Shown here one piece after another: positions 1-12,800 of a DNA stretch of 64,000 nt. A program made the position numbers and the translations under genes. The notes beneath the pieces are model-generated. The model was not told the DNA's origin. It saw only the letters and a list, made by a program, of their open reading frames with translations, and ran no database searches. The DNA comes from Heliocidaris tuberculata (Eukaryota; Echinodermata; Echinoidea; Camarodonta; Echinometridae), in the NCBI GenBank assembly GCA_025618425.1, contig CM046852.1, forward strand, positions 6,655,566 through 6,719,565, written 5' to 3'. How positions within the stretch are numbered: position 1 is the first letter of the stretch; every line of letters starts with the position of its first letter.

Positions 1-208
1 GTAATGATTTGTGTATCGAGCAGAACCTAAATTGCATTTGTTTGAGATACATCTGCAGCTTGATTTACTTTATATGTGTTCACATTTCTGATTAATGTCA
101 AAGTTTGTAATGATGTGGTAATTTGTGTGTTGAGCACAACCCAAATTGAAGATTGGAATTCTGTTACAGAGAATTGACCATGTAGCAATTGCTACTGGAG
201 TGTGTGTC

Positions 209-599
209 TTAAAGATGAAGTTGAGTTCTAGACATGTGATTACATTGTGAAAGAAACTGTCTTAAAGCAATTGGGAAAGGTTGATCATGTCTACATAAGA
301 ATGGGTGTATAATGTGAGGTTTTGAAATCATCAAAATGATAAGAAATTGACCAAATCTCGCTGAAAAGCACATGCACTGCACACAGAAATGGGTATATGG
401 GACTGCACACACCAGTGGCATGAATGTTCGGCCGGAACACTTCAGATGTTTCTCGTCATATTTCGAATATGAGGGCATTTGAAGAGCAATCCTTTTCAGG
501 GGACATTTCTACTATGATGTTCTTCCAAACTGACATAAAAAGAATGAGAAAGCTCACAAGTTATTTTTCAGCTTTCTCAGAACTCAACCTTCCCTTTAA
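209..599 (+). mobile_element. MITE family A (about 390 bp)
   Basis: The element starts TTAAAGATGAAGTTGAGTTC and ends as its inverted counterpart (GAACTCAACCTTCCCTTTAA style). At least seven more copies lie in this window. TA flanks every well-preserved end, which fits TA-target insertion. It encodes nothing; the open frame inside recurs in other copies only because the repeat does. Confidence 0.8.
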
Positions 600-662
600 A
601 ACCAATGCTATACAAAGTATATGTGTTTTTTTACTATCTACTTATTTTTTTTTTTTTTTCAG

Positions 663-828
663 TCTGCTTTAGGTCATGATCACCAGGAGTCTCTTCAAAA
701 GCACGCATCGCAGGCAGACTACGCCAAAGGCTTTGGAGGAAAGTATGGAGTACAGAAGGAGAGGGTCGATAAATCCGCTGTTGGGTTCGACTACCAGGGA
801 AAGACAGATAAACATGCTTCACAGAAAG
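663..828 (+). CDS. CTTN: Cortactin exon: repeat end plus one full repeat
   Basis: A long T-run and AG at 661-662 precede SALGHDHQ, which matches the second half of a cortactin repeat. A full 37-residue repeat beginning [14 protein letters not shown] follows, and the donor is AAAG|GTGAGG. The exon ends in phase 1. An AG at 671-672 is an alternative acceptor but would shift the frame. Reading continues open into the intron to 1265, which is not coding. Confidence 0.9.
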
Positions 829-3800
829 GTGAGGGTATTCACTGTGTACAGTCAAACCTGTCTATAGTGGTCACTAACCTATATTGTCTTCCTGTGGGAA
901 GAAATATGTATTGTCTACTGAAACCTGTATATAAAGACAGCTCAAGGGAGACAAGAAAACTTGTCTTTATGAGCAGGTGGTCTTTATGTTCAGGTTCCTT
1001 TAACCCTTTAGCACCTGAGGAATATGCGTATTGTAGTCATTTGCTCACTGAACTCAGTCTCAGTAAACCATCTTGCGGCATAGACTCTCTGCTGTACGCA
1101 AAATCTTTCCACAGTAACGCATTGCTTCAATGCGGATTCTATAAATGGCTTATGTGTGAAGATAGCACATACAAAATTTCAGCGCCCAATATCCCCTACA
1201 ATACATTTGCTGTAGTGTTATACAGGTCAAAGTTCACGGGCAGTCCCATGCGGTTTAGTGAGTAATAAGAAGGGCGGTCCCAGGGCAGTTTTGTGATTAA
1301 AAGGTTAGTATATGTTTCAATGAAAATATTTTTCAAGGGAAACCAAATTGTGGTCTTTATAGACAGGTGGTCTTTCTATACAGGTGGTCGCTAAAGTAGA
1401 TTTGACAGTACAACCTTTCTAAGAAGGCCACTTGTCCACTTGTCCTCAGTGGCCACTTTTTCTGTTTCCCTTGTGTGGCCTTCACAGACAGTTTGACTGT
1501 ACATGTACATGTATGTGCATCGGTGGAAAATTTCTTCTTGGTGCCTCATTTATCAAAATGGCTATTTCGTGTAAGAAATTCAGGATATTCTTATAATAGG
1601 GATGGTTATATTCTGTATTTCTATCACTCATCTCACATTTTGATATTCTTTTAACACTTTATTTCTTTGGGAAAAGATGCTTTATTGATCTTTATTGGTA
1701 TCATCTTAATTAGTATGACTTCTCTGTGTCCTTCCAAAGAGATTTTTAAATTATAACCATGGCTTGAGCACCAGTAGCTATTGTAAGCTCATAGTAAATT
1801 TTTAAGGACTAAATTTCACCATGTACATGTCTCTTTTTGAGACCTGGGTCAGGAGAGACAAATGTAGATGAAATACCTAATATGTAAAACATGCACTTAG
1901 ATTGAAGCCTCAACCTTTTGATTTAAAAGTCCAGTGAATAAAACACTTTACCATGGTGCCAACAGACAAAGTATCAGGTACGGCATTATTCTTTTCCTCA
2001 ATAGATTTCAACCTGCTAATTATACAAGTATCTAAAAAAATGTTTCATTAATGTTTTGTATAACACCATGTTGAATTACCCTGAAATGTTCGCAATTTAC
2101 GACGATTTTCAAAGGTGAGATGTACCATTAATTATGCCAGGAGGTAAAAACCAGGTGTGTTTCCGGTGCAGGAGGCCTAGGCATAATATATGTTTTTCAG
2201 TCAGCACAGATTATCTTAAAGTAGATATTCATTGATTTTTAAAACTGACTTAAGTTTCATTATTGCGTAGGTGAAGCTTAGACCGGACAAGTTTGTCAAA
2301 ATTCGACGCTTGCAAACATTCGAAGTAATGATTATTATCAATTACAAATTGCTAAAATACAACCCCGACATATCACCTGAACAGCTCTCTGAAAGCCGCT
2401 GAAATGTGTGACGTCAAAGGGAGGACGTTAATTGCACAAGCAGACGATGTCCCATAACATCTCACATATTTTCAGTGCCTGTTTTGTCATCTTCTCTTCA
2501 GTTATTTCACTTCACTAGCATTAGTCTATTATGTTTAATCCATATATTGCCTCACTCTAAATCCCGTGCATGGGTTTATTTGGATGGAAGATGAAGCGTT
2601 ACAAGAATAAAGGAATCAGTTGCTTGTAAACAAAATAGACGCCATTGCATTCACAGCTGCATACACCGCTGGACGTTCAGCGTTGAATGAGGGATAAATA
2701 CTGTCCTTGCAATCATTCAGCGGGCTGTTCAATTTGAAAGTGTGGTTTCTTTGATTGTTCATTAACCCTCATCCTATATATTTATAAACAAAAGATTTCA
2801 GTAATCAGAATCTGTTTCATTCCCATTTTAGAATGGTGTGAAATATGGGCACGTTTGAATACACTAAATTCTTTATAATTTGAGAAATAACTGCACTGCA
2901 CTTATGTTCATTCTTTATGGGACGTCGTCTGCTTGGACAGGATTGTTCCCTTTATTGACGTCATTGAAACAGTGTTATATTTTTGGCGAAGCGCTTGTAT
3001 ATCGCAGATGCTGGGAGGTAGTTTTATTTGTATTATTGTTTAATTACCTGATATGTAGTTGACTTTAAACTGATACGATTGCTATCTGTTAACTTGCCAG
3101 TTTCTAGTGATACATTATTTATCATATTTGTGATTTTCTTTGAATGTGTACTTTAAACAGATTCACTTATCGTTCTGTGCTTCCTTTCTAGCTGTGTTAT
3201 CAAAAGCAAAAGTTTTTTCTCGAATGTGTGCATGGAAGATAAGAAATTGTTTCATTGTGAATCCAGGAAATTGAAATACTCACATACATATATGTGTACA
3301 GATACATGTATGTAATCTGTGCTCTACAGTGACATTGCAGAAAGGTGTAATGAGGAAGTTAGTAAAAAAAACTAATTTACAGGGGACTGTTCCCACTAGT
3401 CAAGTTTTCAAGGAGGCATTGATGAATGAGTTGCACCTTATTTCAGATGCCTCGGGCAGCAATATTTTCATGCATGGATAGCATTGTCGAAATACTTTTC
3501 TGGCTTACAAGAGCTCTCTTTTGATTGTCTAGAGAAGCAGTTGGATTTTCATATTGCAATTCATATTTTTGGTTTTCCTTATTAAAAGCTCTTTTAATCC
3601 TCCTACTGTGCCCTGGGCAGATATTCCCGCTGGATGTTATCCTTGCAGCTGGCTTTGGGCAGCATTTACCCCCCCCCCCCCAAAAAAAAAAAAAAAAAAA
3701 AAAATGGAAAGAAAATGAAAAAAAAAATGAACTAGAGGGACCGTCAAAGGCGGCAGACCCACGCCTTGGCGGTGCTACAGAGTAGTTGCAATACTATACT

Positions 3801-6800
3801 ATGGGGTCAAAACTGAAATCTACATTGGGTGATTTCACGCTCGGTGTTGGTGTTTGTGGTTAGTGTTTATTTTGCCGCGAAATCATGATCTAACACCGAC
3901 TATGAAATGAGAAAAAAATCAGTCGGTGTTAGGTGTTGACCTCTGATTTTCTGACGTAGTTCCGGTTGCCGGTGTTTAATTTTTGTCGGATGTTGTCTGC
4001 TGAACCGAGCTCGGCAGCCGGTGTTTAATTTCATGTACAAAATTCCGTTCACTAACACTATACCCTAGGGATTAAGAAATTTTCATGTCACGTTCGGTGT
4101 TGGTGCTGGTGTTGCTACTTGTATGCTAGATACGGGAAATTTGGGGGATTAGCCGTGAGAAATAAAGTCAGTAGGCATCATTCGAAGTGTAATTTTACAG
4201 GTGTTATGAGGTAGTATGTTCATATAGGTCTGAAATTAAATCTAGGCCAACATTTAGTCCAACGTTTGATCTAGAGCACACGGAAAGGAACTAGATCTAC
4301 CTTTGCTTTTTAAAGGGGCGGAATGAGTGAATAAAAAATCCTACCTAGTTTTTTTTCCAGATAGATTTGATAAATATGATGTTCGATATTCCGTAGTAAA
4401 AGACCCAGAGAATCCACATTATTAACTAGGATGAGTTCTAAATCAACAATCACAATGCAAAAGTAATGAAACTTCACGGCTAATCTGAGCCGATGCCCGA
4501 AATTTGGCCGTTTGCCATGTACGCGCTGGGCCGTCCGATCCGGCATCTAGCTGCATTAGCTACCGCAGCATTTTCTGCTGCAAGTGAGAAACTCGAGAGA
4601 AATTAAATCTAAACTTACTGTTCCTATCAATACTATCCATTTCTGTGAAGTTTCTTACCGGTCTCTAGATCAAATAAGGATTGCTCTTAGAATCACCGGA
4701 CTACTCGGGCAATTTTACGATATTCAAGACTAATAATTCAGTAGTTAAAAACATTTTTTTCTTCTTCGTTGAGAATGGTGCTGACGCCATTACCAGTGTT
4801 AAGCTATCGATGCGCTTTGTTGGGATATCGGTATCGGCTCCTTAAATCTGAACAGCGGTGTTGGAGCTCGATTTTAGGAGAATCTTTGCTCTAAACACCA
4901 ACACCAAACACCAACACCGAGCGTGAAATCACCCATTATGTGTACTAACCCCTGATGATTTTGTCTTAACACATGGCTTTACCTAACTCGAAATTTATGT
5001 ACCAAAAAAATATGACCCCTGTGTCCGACTGAGGCATTGTACAATGGCTGCTAAAACCGCTTCGTACTTATACGTGCGAAACGGTGATCTTTACATATAC
5101 TATACTATAGAGTCAAAACTAGAAGGTCACCCAGAATTTGCAGGGATCAACCAATCATCACCAAAATCTAATCGATTCTTTCCTGTCACTATCCAAACAA
5201 TCCCTGAAAATTTGGTGCAAATCCGTTCACCCGTTCTCTAGTTATCTTGTACACAAACAAACAAACAAACAAAAAAAACAAACAAACAAACAAACAAACA
5301 TACAAACATACGGAACCCTTTACATAACCCTGCCGATTTTATCGGCGTGGGTAAAAAAAAGTTTAAAACCATTAAAAAAGTATTTTTTAATCATGATATG
5401 TGGGAAGTGGAAAATGAATTACATGTACATGTAATGCATTAATTAAAAGTATATGTGAGAGAATTCATTTCATGTACATGTAGAAATAAATTTTGTAGGT
5501 TTTACTTTTTTTTTAAAGTCTTATAACATGTGAATGCCATTATAGTGACCAGATAAGGGGAAAAGGTACAGAATACATGTACGTGGAATGGTATGGGGTG
5601 AATATTCCAGAACTCTTTTTGATCTTTCCAGACCAGAATTGCTCTCGAATTTTCCACTGATGGATAGGATATTAGCAAACACATTATCTACAATATGTAT
5701 GAATTGAAGAAGCTCATACATTTTGCTGGCAATGGGAACTATCCTTTTAATGGCATCAGTAATGTCTTTGGAAACCAGAGGGGAAGTTAGTTTACATTAA
5801 GCCCGCTACTTATTAATTTTTTTCAATTATTGATCGTACATGTACATTTATCTAAAGAGAAGGTTGAGTTCTGGGAAAGGTAAAAAATTATTTGTGAGCT
5901 TTCTCATTTTTTTGTTGTTAGTTTGGAAGATTCGCATATCAGAAATGTCCCCTGGAAAGGAGTGCTCTTAAAATGCCCTCACATTCGAAGTATGACAAGA
6001 AACAGCTGAAATGTTCGGGCCGAACATTTGTGTGTAGAGCCATATACACATTTCTGTGTGCAGTGCATGTGACTATCAGCAAGATTGAGTCAATTTCTTA
6101 TCATTTTGGTGATTCCAAAACCTTACATCACACACCAATTGTTATGTGCTACATAATCAACCTTTCCCAATGGCTCTGAGACAATTTCATTCACAATTCA
6201 ATCTCATGACCAGGAAGGCATTTCATCAAGTGTCTTGTTGGTGATTTTTACTGACAAATTTGCTCTCAGCCAATCAGATGCAAGGATTTCAGTAGCTTAT
6301 AACAGTTATTGCAACTTGTCATTGATGACAACTTTTATGAAACAGGGCCCAGAACTCAACTTTATCTTTGAGATTAAGTGCAGTGCACTAAAGTAGTCAC
6401 AATTCTCGTCATTACAAGCTCCTGTCTCCCAGTAGAAGGAAGTAACATGAATAAAATAAAAGAAGTGTTCCTTGTACTTGCATTGTGTGGTATCAAGGCC
6501 ATTCCTTTCAGATCTCATTCCTTTCAAATCTCATCTTTTTATAGCATTTTGAAACTACAGGTAACATACTGTACATGTAAAAGGGCTGCACAGTACCGAT
6601 TTGTATACATGTACATGTAATGTAATGTACATGTATGTCATGTATAGGTGTATAAAGTGTACTGTGCGTGGATTGTAAGTCGTAAAATTTTGTTCTCTGG
6701 AGTGTTACATGTATATGTACATGTAGATATCATACATTCTACATCCATGTACTTACATGTACGTTGAGAGTCATAAATTGGTTACCTGGTCACTCTATTA

Positions 6801-9800
6801 CAAGTCGCCTTTTTTTTTGGGGGGGGGCAGGTGAGGTGGTATTTTTTAAAATTATTCATAATAGAATTGATCACTAGAGTCTACCCTTACACTTCTCCAA
6901 ATTTGGATCAAGATTTACAAGTGAAGCTTCCATTTTTAGGCCCCCTCCATGTGCAAGATATTTTATTCTGTAGGGCCTACCTTCGATTTCATGATTTGAA
7001 ATGTCCATTTTGTTTATAAGTAAAATAAATACCTTGTTCCTCTTCAGTGCAATGATCTCAATCAATTTTTTCTTTTTTTTTTTGGGGGGGGGGGGGGGGG
7101 GAGGAGGTGTAAGGAGATGGTGTGATTGTGAATTGACACCTTGGTCCCGTTTCATAAAACTTGTTATCAATGACAAGTTACGATAGTTGTTATAAGCTCT
7201 TGAAATCATTGAATTTGATTGGCTAAGAACGAATTTGTCATAGATCTGCAGCAGTTGTTATTGATAATAAGTTTTATGAAACAGGGCCCTTGTCGTGTAC
7301 ATGTAATTTGTACCAGGAGTCTTTGGAACAGGGGAGCATTTCATCAAGCGTTTTGTCAGTGATTTTTAACTGACAACTGTTATAAGCTACTGAAATCCTT
7401 CCATCTGATTGGCTGAGAGCAAATTTGTCAGTAAAAATCACTGACAAAACGTCTGATGAAACGCTGCCCTGGAGTCCTAAGGTAGCTTAGCGAAACAGAG
7501 TGGCACGAAAAGACACATCCGGAACGCAAAATGCATATTGTTGAAAATCACAGTTCTGTTGCATTATTAAGGTAGAAACATATCATGAAGCCATAGAGCA
7601 GGTAAAAATACCTCTACTACATGTACATGTACATTTACCTTGATCAGGCTTACCCAAACTACATACATGTTAACCCTTTCGGGACAATTGACCGCATTTT
7701 GTGGTTTGGTTCAATAGCTTTTGATTCAGAGATCTAAAAAAAAAATAAAAGATGGATCAGTAGAAAGAGAAAAAAAATCTGTATGCACTACATGTATGTC
7801 CATTTCTGTTGCATGACCATATTGCGTTTTGATGCCAGGAATTTTAAAACAAGAATAAGATTTAAAATCCTTAGATTGGCAACACATTGAGATGTTCAAA
7901 ATCATTGTTTTCCATCAAAATTGGCAATTTTTTGAACTTTTCGACATAATAATTCACCATGTATATTGTATTCAAAGACATTATACCTTATTAGAACCAT
8001 GTAGCACTAAAAGAAAAATATTATTGTTGCCAATTTGAAGAACAAAATGAGATCAATTTAGCCCTTAAATAATTCCTGTCCTGAAAGGGTTAAATTACAA
8101 CTTTTTTTATTCACCACTATCACCAAAAATTTCGCCGTTTGCTTTCCGGACACGTCTTTTCGTGCCACTCCGTTTCGCTATTAAAAGCTACCTAAATAAC
8201 CAGTCAAATATGTTTAATGAGAGGGTGTCATATTTCCTGATTATCAGTTATCTTTATTTTTTCATCCCCTTATCATGCTAGATTATGCTTCGGGCTTCGG
8301 AGGAAAGTTTGGAGTGCAGAAGGAGAGTATGGACAAGGTAATGATCAAACTTTTACTCAGTAATCCTTTTACTGCACTAGTGAGACTAGTCATTGGAGTG
8401 AGACTGTTTAACCTTTTCAGGACAGGAATTATTTAAGAGCTCAATTGATCACATTTTGTTCTGCAAATTGGCAACAATAATATTTTTCTTTTAGTGCTAC
8501 GTGGTTCTAATAAGATGTAATGTCTTGAAAAATAATATACATGGTTAGGAACTTTGTTGAAAAGTTGAAAAAGTTGCCAATTTGGACAAAAAACAATGAT
8601 TTTGAACCTCTCAATGTGTTGCCAATTTAAGGATGTTCAATCTTATTCTCCCTTTTAAAATTCCTGGCATCAAACGCAATATGATTATGCAACAAAAATG
8701 GACACAGTATGTGCAGAATTTTTTTCTCTTTCCACTCATGCATCTGGTATACTTTTTAAGGCTCTAAATCAAAAGTTATTGGGCCAAACCACAAAATGTG
8801 GTCAATTGTCTCGAAAGGGTTAACAAAGTACATGTGTAGTTTACTCTCAAATAATTTACTACTAATGAATTCAGTTGACAGAGTCATTTCCTCTTTATTA
8901 AGCTCTTGAAATCAGTCAACAAAGTACTTTACTATTTGGATCATTCATTGACACTGGGTGATTTCAAGTTCAGTGTTGGTGTTGGTGTTGGTGTTGAGAG
9001 CGTGAATTGGGCTGCTTATTCTAGCCCCAACACCGAATTCGGGTTTATAAAAATAATATCAATCACATTATTGATAGCTCAGCACCTAGTGAAGTCAATC
9101 CCAGCACCAGTTTCATTTCAGGTTCGGTGTTGTGGCTGCTGCTTGTTTTGCCCCAACACCAACACCAGCTTTCAACACCGAACTTGAATTCACCCACTGT
9201 TTGGGCTTTTTGCTCTGAAATAGCATCTTATTAACACTGAAAAAAGGCTCTGCTCTATTTTCATTTAGCACCTTCTTAGCAGTGCAAAGGATTGTCACAC
9301 CATCAAGCTCAGCTTATGTGACAATAGTTTTGTTTTTTTTATTCATTTATGTCAACGCTACAATGTAATTACTTAAATTTGGTAATGTATTAATTATAGT
9401 ATTTATGATGTTGTAATCAGTTTGTAAAGTATCTTTGATAAAAAGACTATTAAGAAAAATGAACAAATCAAGTAAAGCAAATGAAATTCTTCAAATATTT
9501 GTGCCTGTTTTTCTCTCGTCATAGAGTGCGGTTGGATGGGACTACCAGACTGGCTTATCTCAGCATGACTCGCAGAAAGGTATGTTCACACTGCCCAAGA
9601 ATCTGAGGTACATGTACATGTACATTGCACATGTACTGTATAGCCTTGTATAGAATGCATTCATAGAAAGGATTGTTCTCACTGACTGAGAGTCATCAAT
9701 TCATACTTTATACATGTGTCTAGGCATGTATAGAATGCATTCATAGAAAAGATTGTTCACACTGACTGAGAGTCTTCAATTCATAGTTTGTACATGTGTC

Positions 9801-12800
9801 TAGGCATGTATAGAATGCATTCATAGAAAGGATTGTTCACATTGACTGAGAGTCTTAAATTCATACTTTGTACATGTATCTAGGCATGTATAGAATGCAT
9901 TCATAGAAAGGATTGTTCACAGTGACTGAGAGTCTTGAATTCATACTTTGTACATGTGTGTAGGCATGTATAGAATGCATTCACCGACTTTGTATGAAGT
10001 ATTTGATTTACAAATTTTTTTGGTATGACTTCATGTATGTTACAACCCCCTTCCCCTTTCCCCTACATGTATTCAACCCAAAGTTATAGTTGACATAGAC
10101 ATGGAAGTGAAATGGATATGGTGTTGTAGAAAAAGCCTTTGGTACATCATGATGAAGAAACACATCTGACGAACCAACAGTCTTCTTTTCCCTATATTAA
10201 TTGACTGAAGTTCAAATAATGTGGATTATAGGGAATAAAATTAATGCATATGGTGTAATTTGGAATGTTTTTAAGAAAAACATAATGATCAAAGTATCAA
10301 AAAAAATATTCTGCTCTGAAGTGGAAATATATAAACGTAGAAGGATGTAATGTGCATGTCATGATACCCCCCTGCATGATATTTGGCATGCACCCATTAC
10401 AGATTACTCTACTGGTTTTGGCGGGAAGCATGGAGTGCAGAAAGACCGCCAAGATGCTTCAGCTCTTGGGTTTGACTACGAGGGAAAGACAGATAAACAT
10501 GCCTCGCAGAAAGGTTTGTGGGAATAGCATGTTGTATTTAGTTGCTTGGTGAAATAAAAAGAATAGATAGGATGGAAGAGCAATTTACATGTAGCATTGA
10601 AAAACTCCATGAGAACTGTGTATGGAAAGCAGAAAAACATGAGGTTCAATTCAAGTAAAATTAGTTATGTGTGACAACACTATGAGTGTATGGAAGTTCC
10701 ATGGAAGAGATTTCCTATAGAATTTTTGGTGTTGGATATGAAAATTTCAGGTTTTTGAAATAGTAATATCAATAATAAAGTAGCAGGTCACTGTAAACCT
10801 TCCCATCAGAAAAAGGCAATTTCACTGTGAATTGTGGTGATATTAGACTAGTGACACAATTGTTTCTGATAAGTAGCATATTGGGCTCTTTTCCAGTTTT
10901 AAAATGCAGTTTTGATTCATAATCTGAAAAAAAAATATTGGACATGAACCCCAAATGCAAATGTATTTTTTCCCCAAAGAAACTACATGTAGTTGTAGTT
11001 CTACAGTGTTTAACAGCTATTAGACTGGCTACAAAAGATATCCAAAAAATATCCTGCATGATATGCACAATTTACAGATTATGCTAGTGGATTTGGTGGG
11101 AAATACGGCGTGCAGAAGGACCGTCAAGATTCGTCAGCTGTCGGGTTCGACTACGAAGGCAAGACAGAGAAGCATGCGTCGCAGACGGACATGAGCAAGG
11201 GATTCGGTGGGAAGTTTGGTGTGGATAGCAATGCGCAGGACGCATCGGCAGGAGGCTTTGACGACATGCAAGGTGTCTCATCGTCATACAAGAGGACAAG
11301 ACCTCAACCACCAGGTCTGAAACTATTCTCTTTTTGATTTTGATTTCATTTGCTTGGTAATTTTCCATTCTGTTGTCATTTGAGTTTGCATCCCAACAAT
11401 TATATATGCAGTCTCTATTTCTATTTCAGTTTCAGTTTTTAATCAAATTAATGTTAATTTTGCATTTCCATTTTCATACCAATCTCGTGTTCCCATATTA
11501 TTTTCCATAGATTTTAATATCAAATAATTTTTTTTTAAATTTCCATTTCCCTTGTAGGTTTAATTTCCACTTATTTCATGAAGCATTTTCTTAGAAAAAT
11601 GAAGATGATTTGGTTATTTTGACTTTGTGCCATATTCTAACAATTTTCTTGATGATGTATCTTCCTACTGCAGCTAAAGGAGGTGCCGGAAATTTGAGGA
11701 GTAAGTTTGAACAGATGGCACAAGCAGGGGAAGAGGTAAGTTTTGACTAAAATCTGGGTATGAGTGCCAGAAATGCATGAAATATGTCCTCTTAATACAG
11801 GAAATTGATATTTGGCCTATGCCCATGAAATAGCACTCTGGTATTGGTAAAATATTTTTTTGTACTATTGCCCAATTGATTGTAAATATTCATCTACCTT
11901 CATTAAAGTTAATATGCTTTTTAAGTAATATACATGTACCTACAAAAATTCCATTTTTATGTACTTACTGTGCTTATAGTAAGGTGTTAAATTACATTTT
12001 TTTTTTTTTTTTTTACAAATCTTTACCTTTGAGCACTGGCATACTGGGGGGGGGGGGCTTGGGGGGCTGCAAACCCCCCCCCCCCCAAAAAAAAAAAAAA
12101 AAAAACAAAACAAAACAACAAAACAAACAAACAAACAAAAAACAAAAGATTAAAAAAAAAAAAAAATTACCTACCAGATATATGACAAAATTACATTTTC
12201 ATTTAAAAAAGGTCTGATTTTTTTGCTCGCTCATATCGCTCGCTCGCAAGTATTCAAAAATTGGGCTCTGTATGCCCATGCTCAGCCCCCTCAAAACTTT
12301 TGGCTCATTACGTCACTGCCTTTGAGAATATATATTTGAAAGAAAAAAAACAAAAAACACATGACTAAATAATATGTTTTGTATTAAACCATCTTTCTTC
12401 CAGGAAAGCAAAAGGAAAGCAGAAGAAGAGAGAATGAGAAGACAAGCAAGAGAGCAGAAGGAAAGAGAGGAGAATAAGAGAAAGGAAGAGGTTTGTAAAA
12501 TATATTATTATTCTAGCTGCTTGCAATCAGGAGATTCCATCTTAGTGAAAGTGGGCTAAGGTAGCTTAGCGAAACGCACTGGCGCATAAAGACGTAAAAA
12601 TGAAAATTGCTAGTTTTGTCTGTGCTTTTAAAATGAGAATCAGACATATCTGAATAGAAATGTTCATATTATTGTGCTCAAAAGTGTTCAAAGAGGTAAA
12701 TACTAATTCTACATCCTTATATTTTGGTTCTGCTTCTATAGAATAAAATTTTGATTTTGAATAATTTTGTCACATGCGTTTTTACGTGCCACAATTTTCT

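Noticed and set aside
209..478. Recurring frames of about 70-90 codons inside family A copies
   Set aside because: They recur because the transposon recurs; each has different stops, and no start or splice support is shared.
209..599. Firm piggyBac (TTAA) assignment for family A
   Set aside because: The copies at 22709 and 5853 are flanked by GTAAAGA and CTAAAGA, so only TA is shared by all; the superfamily is left open.
621..1265. 214-codon open frame as a separate gene
   Set aside because: Only the part from 663 to 828 matches cortactin; the rest runs past a clear GTGAGG donor into intron sequence with no family match.
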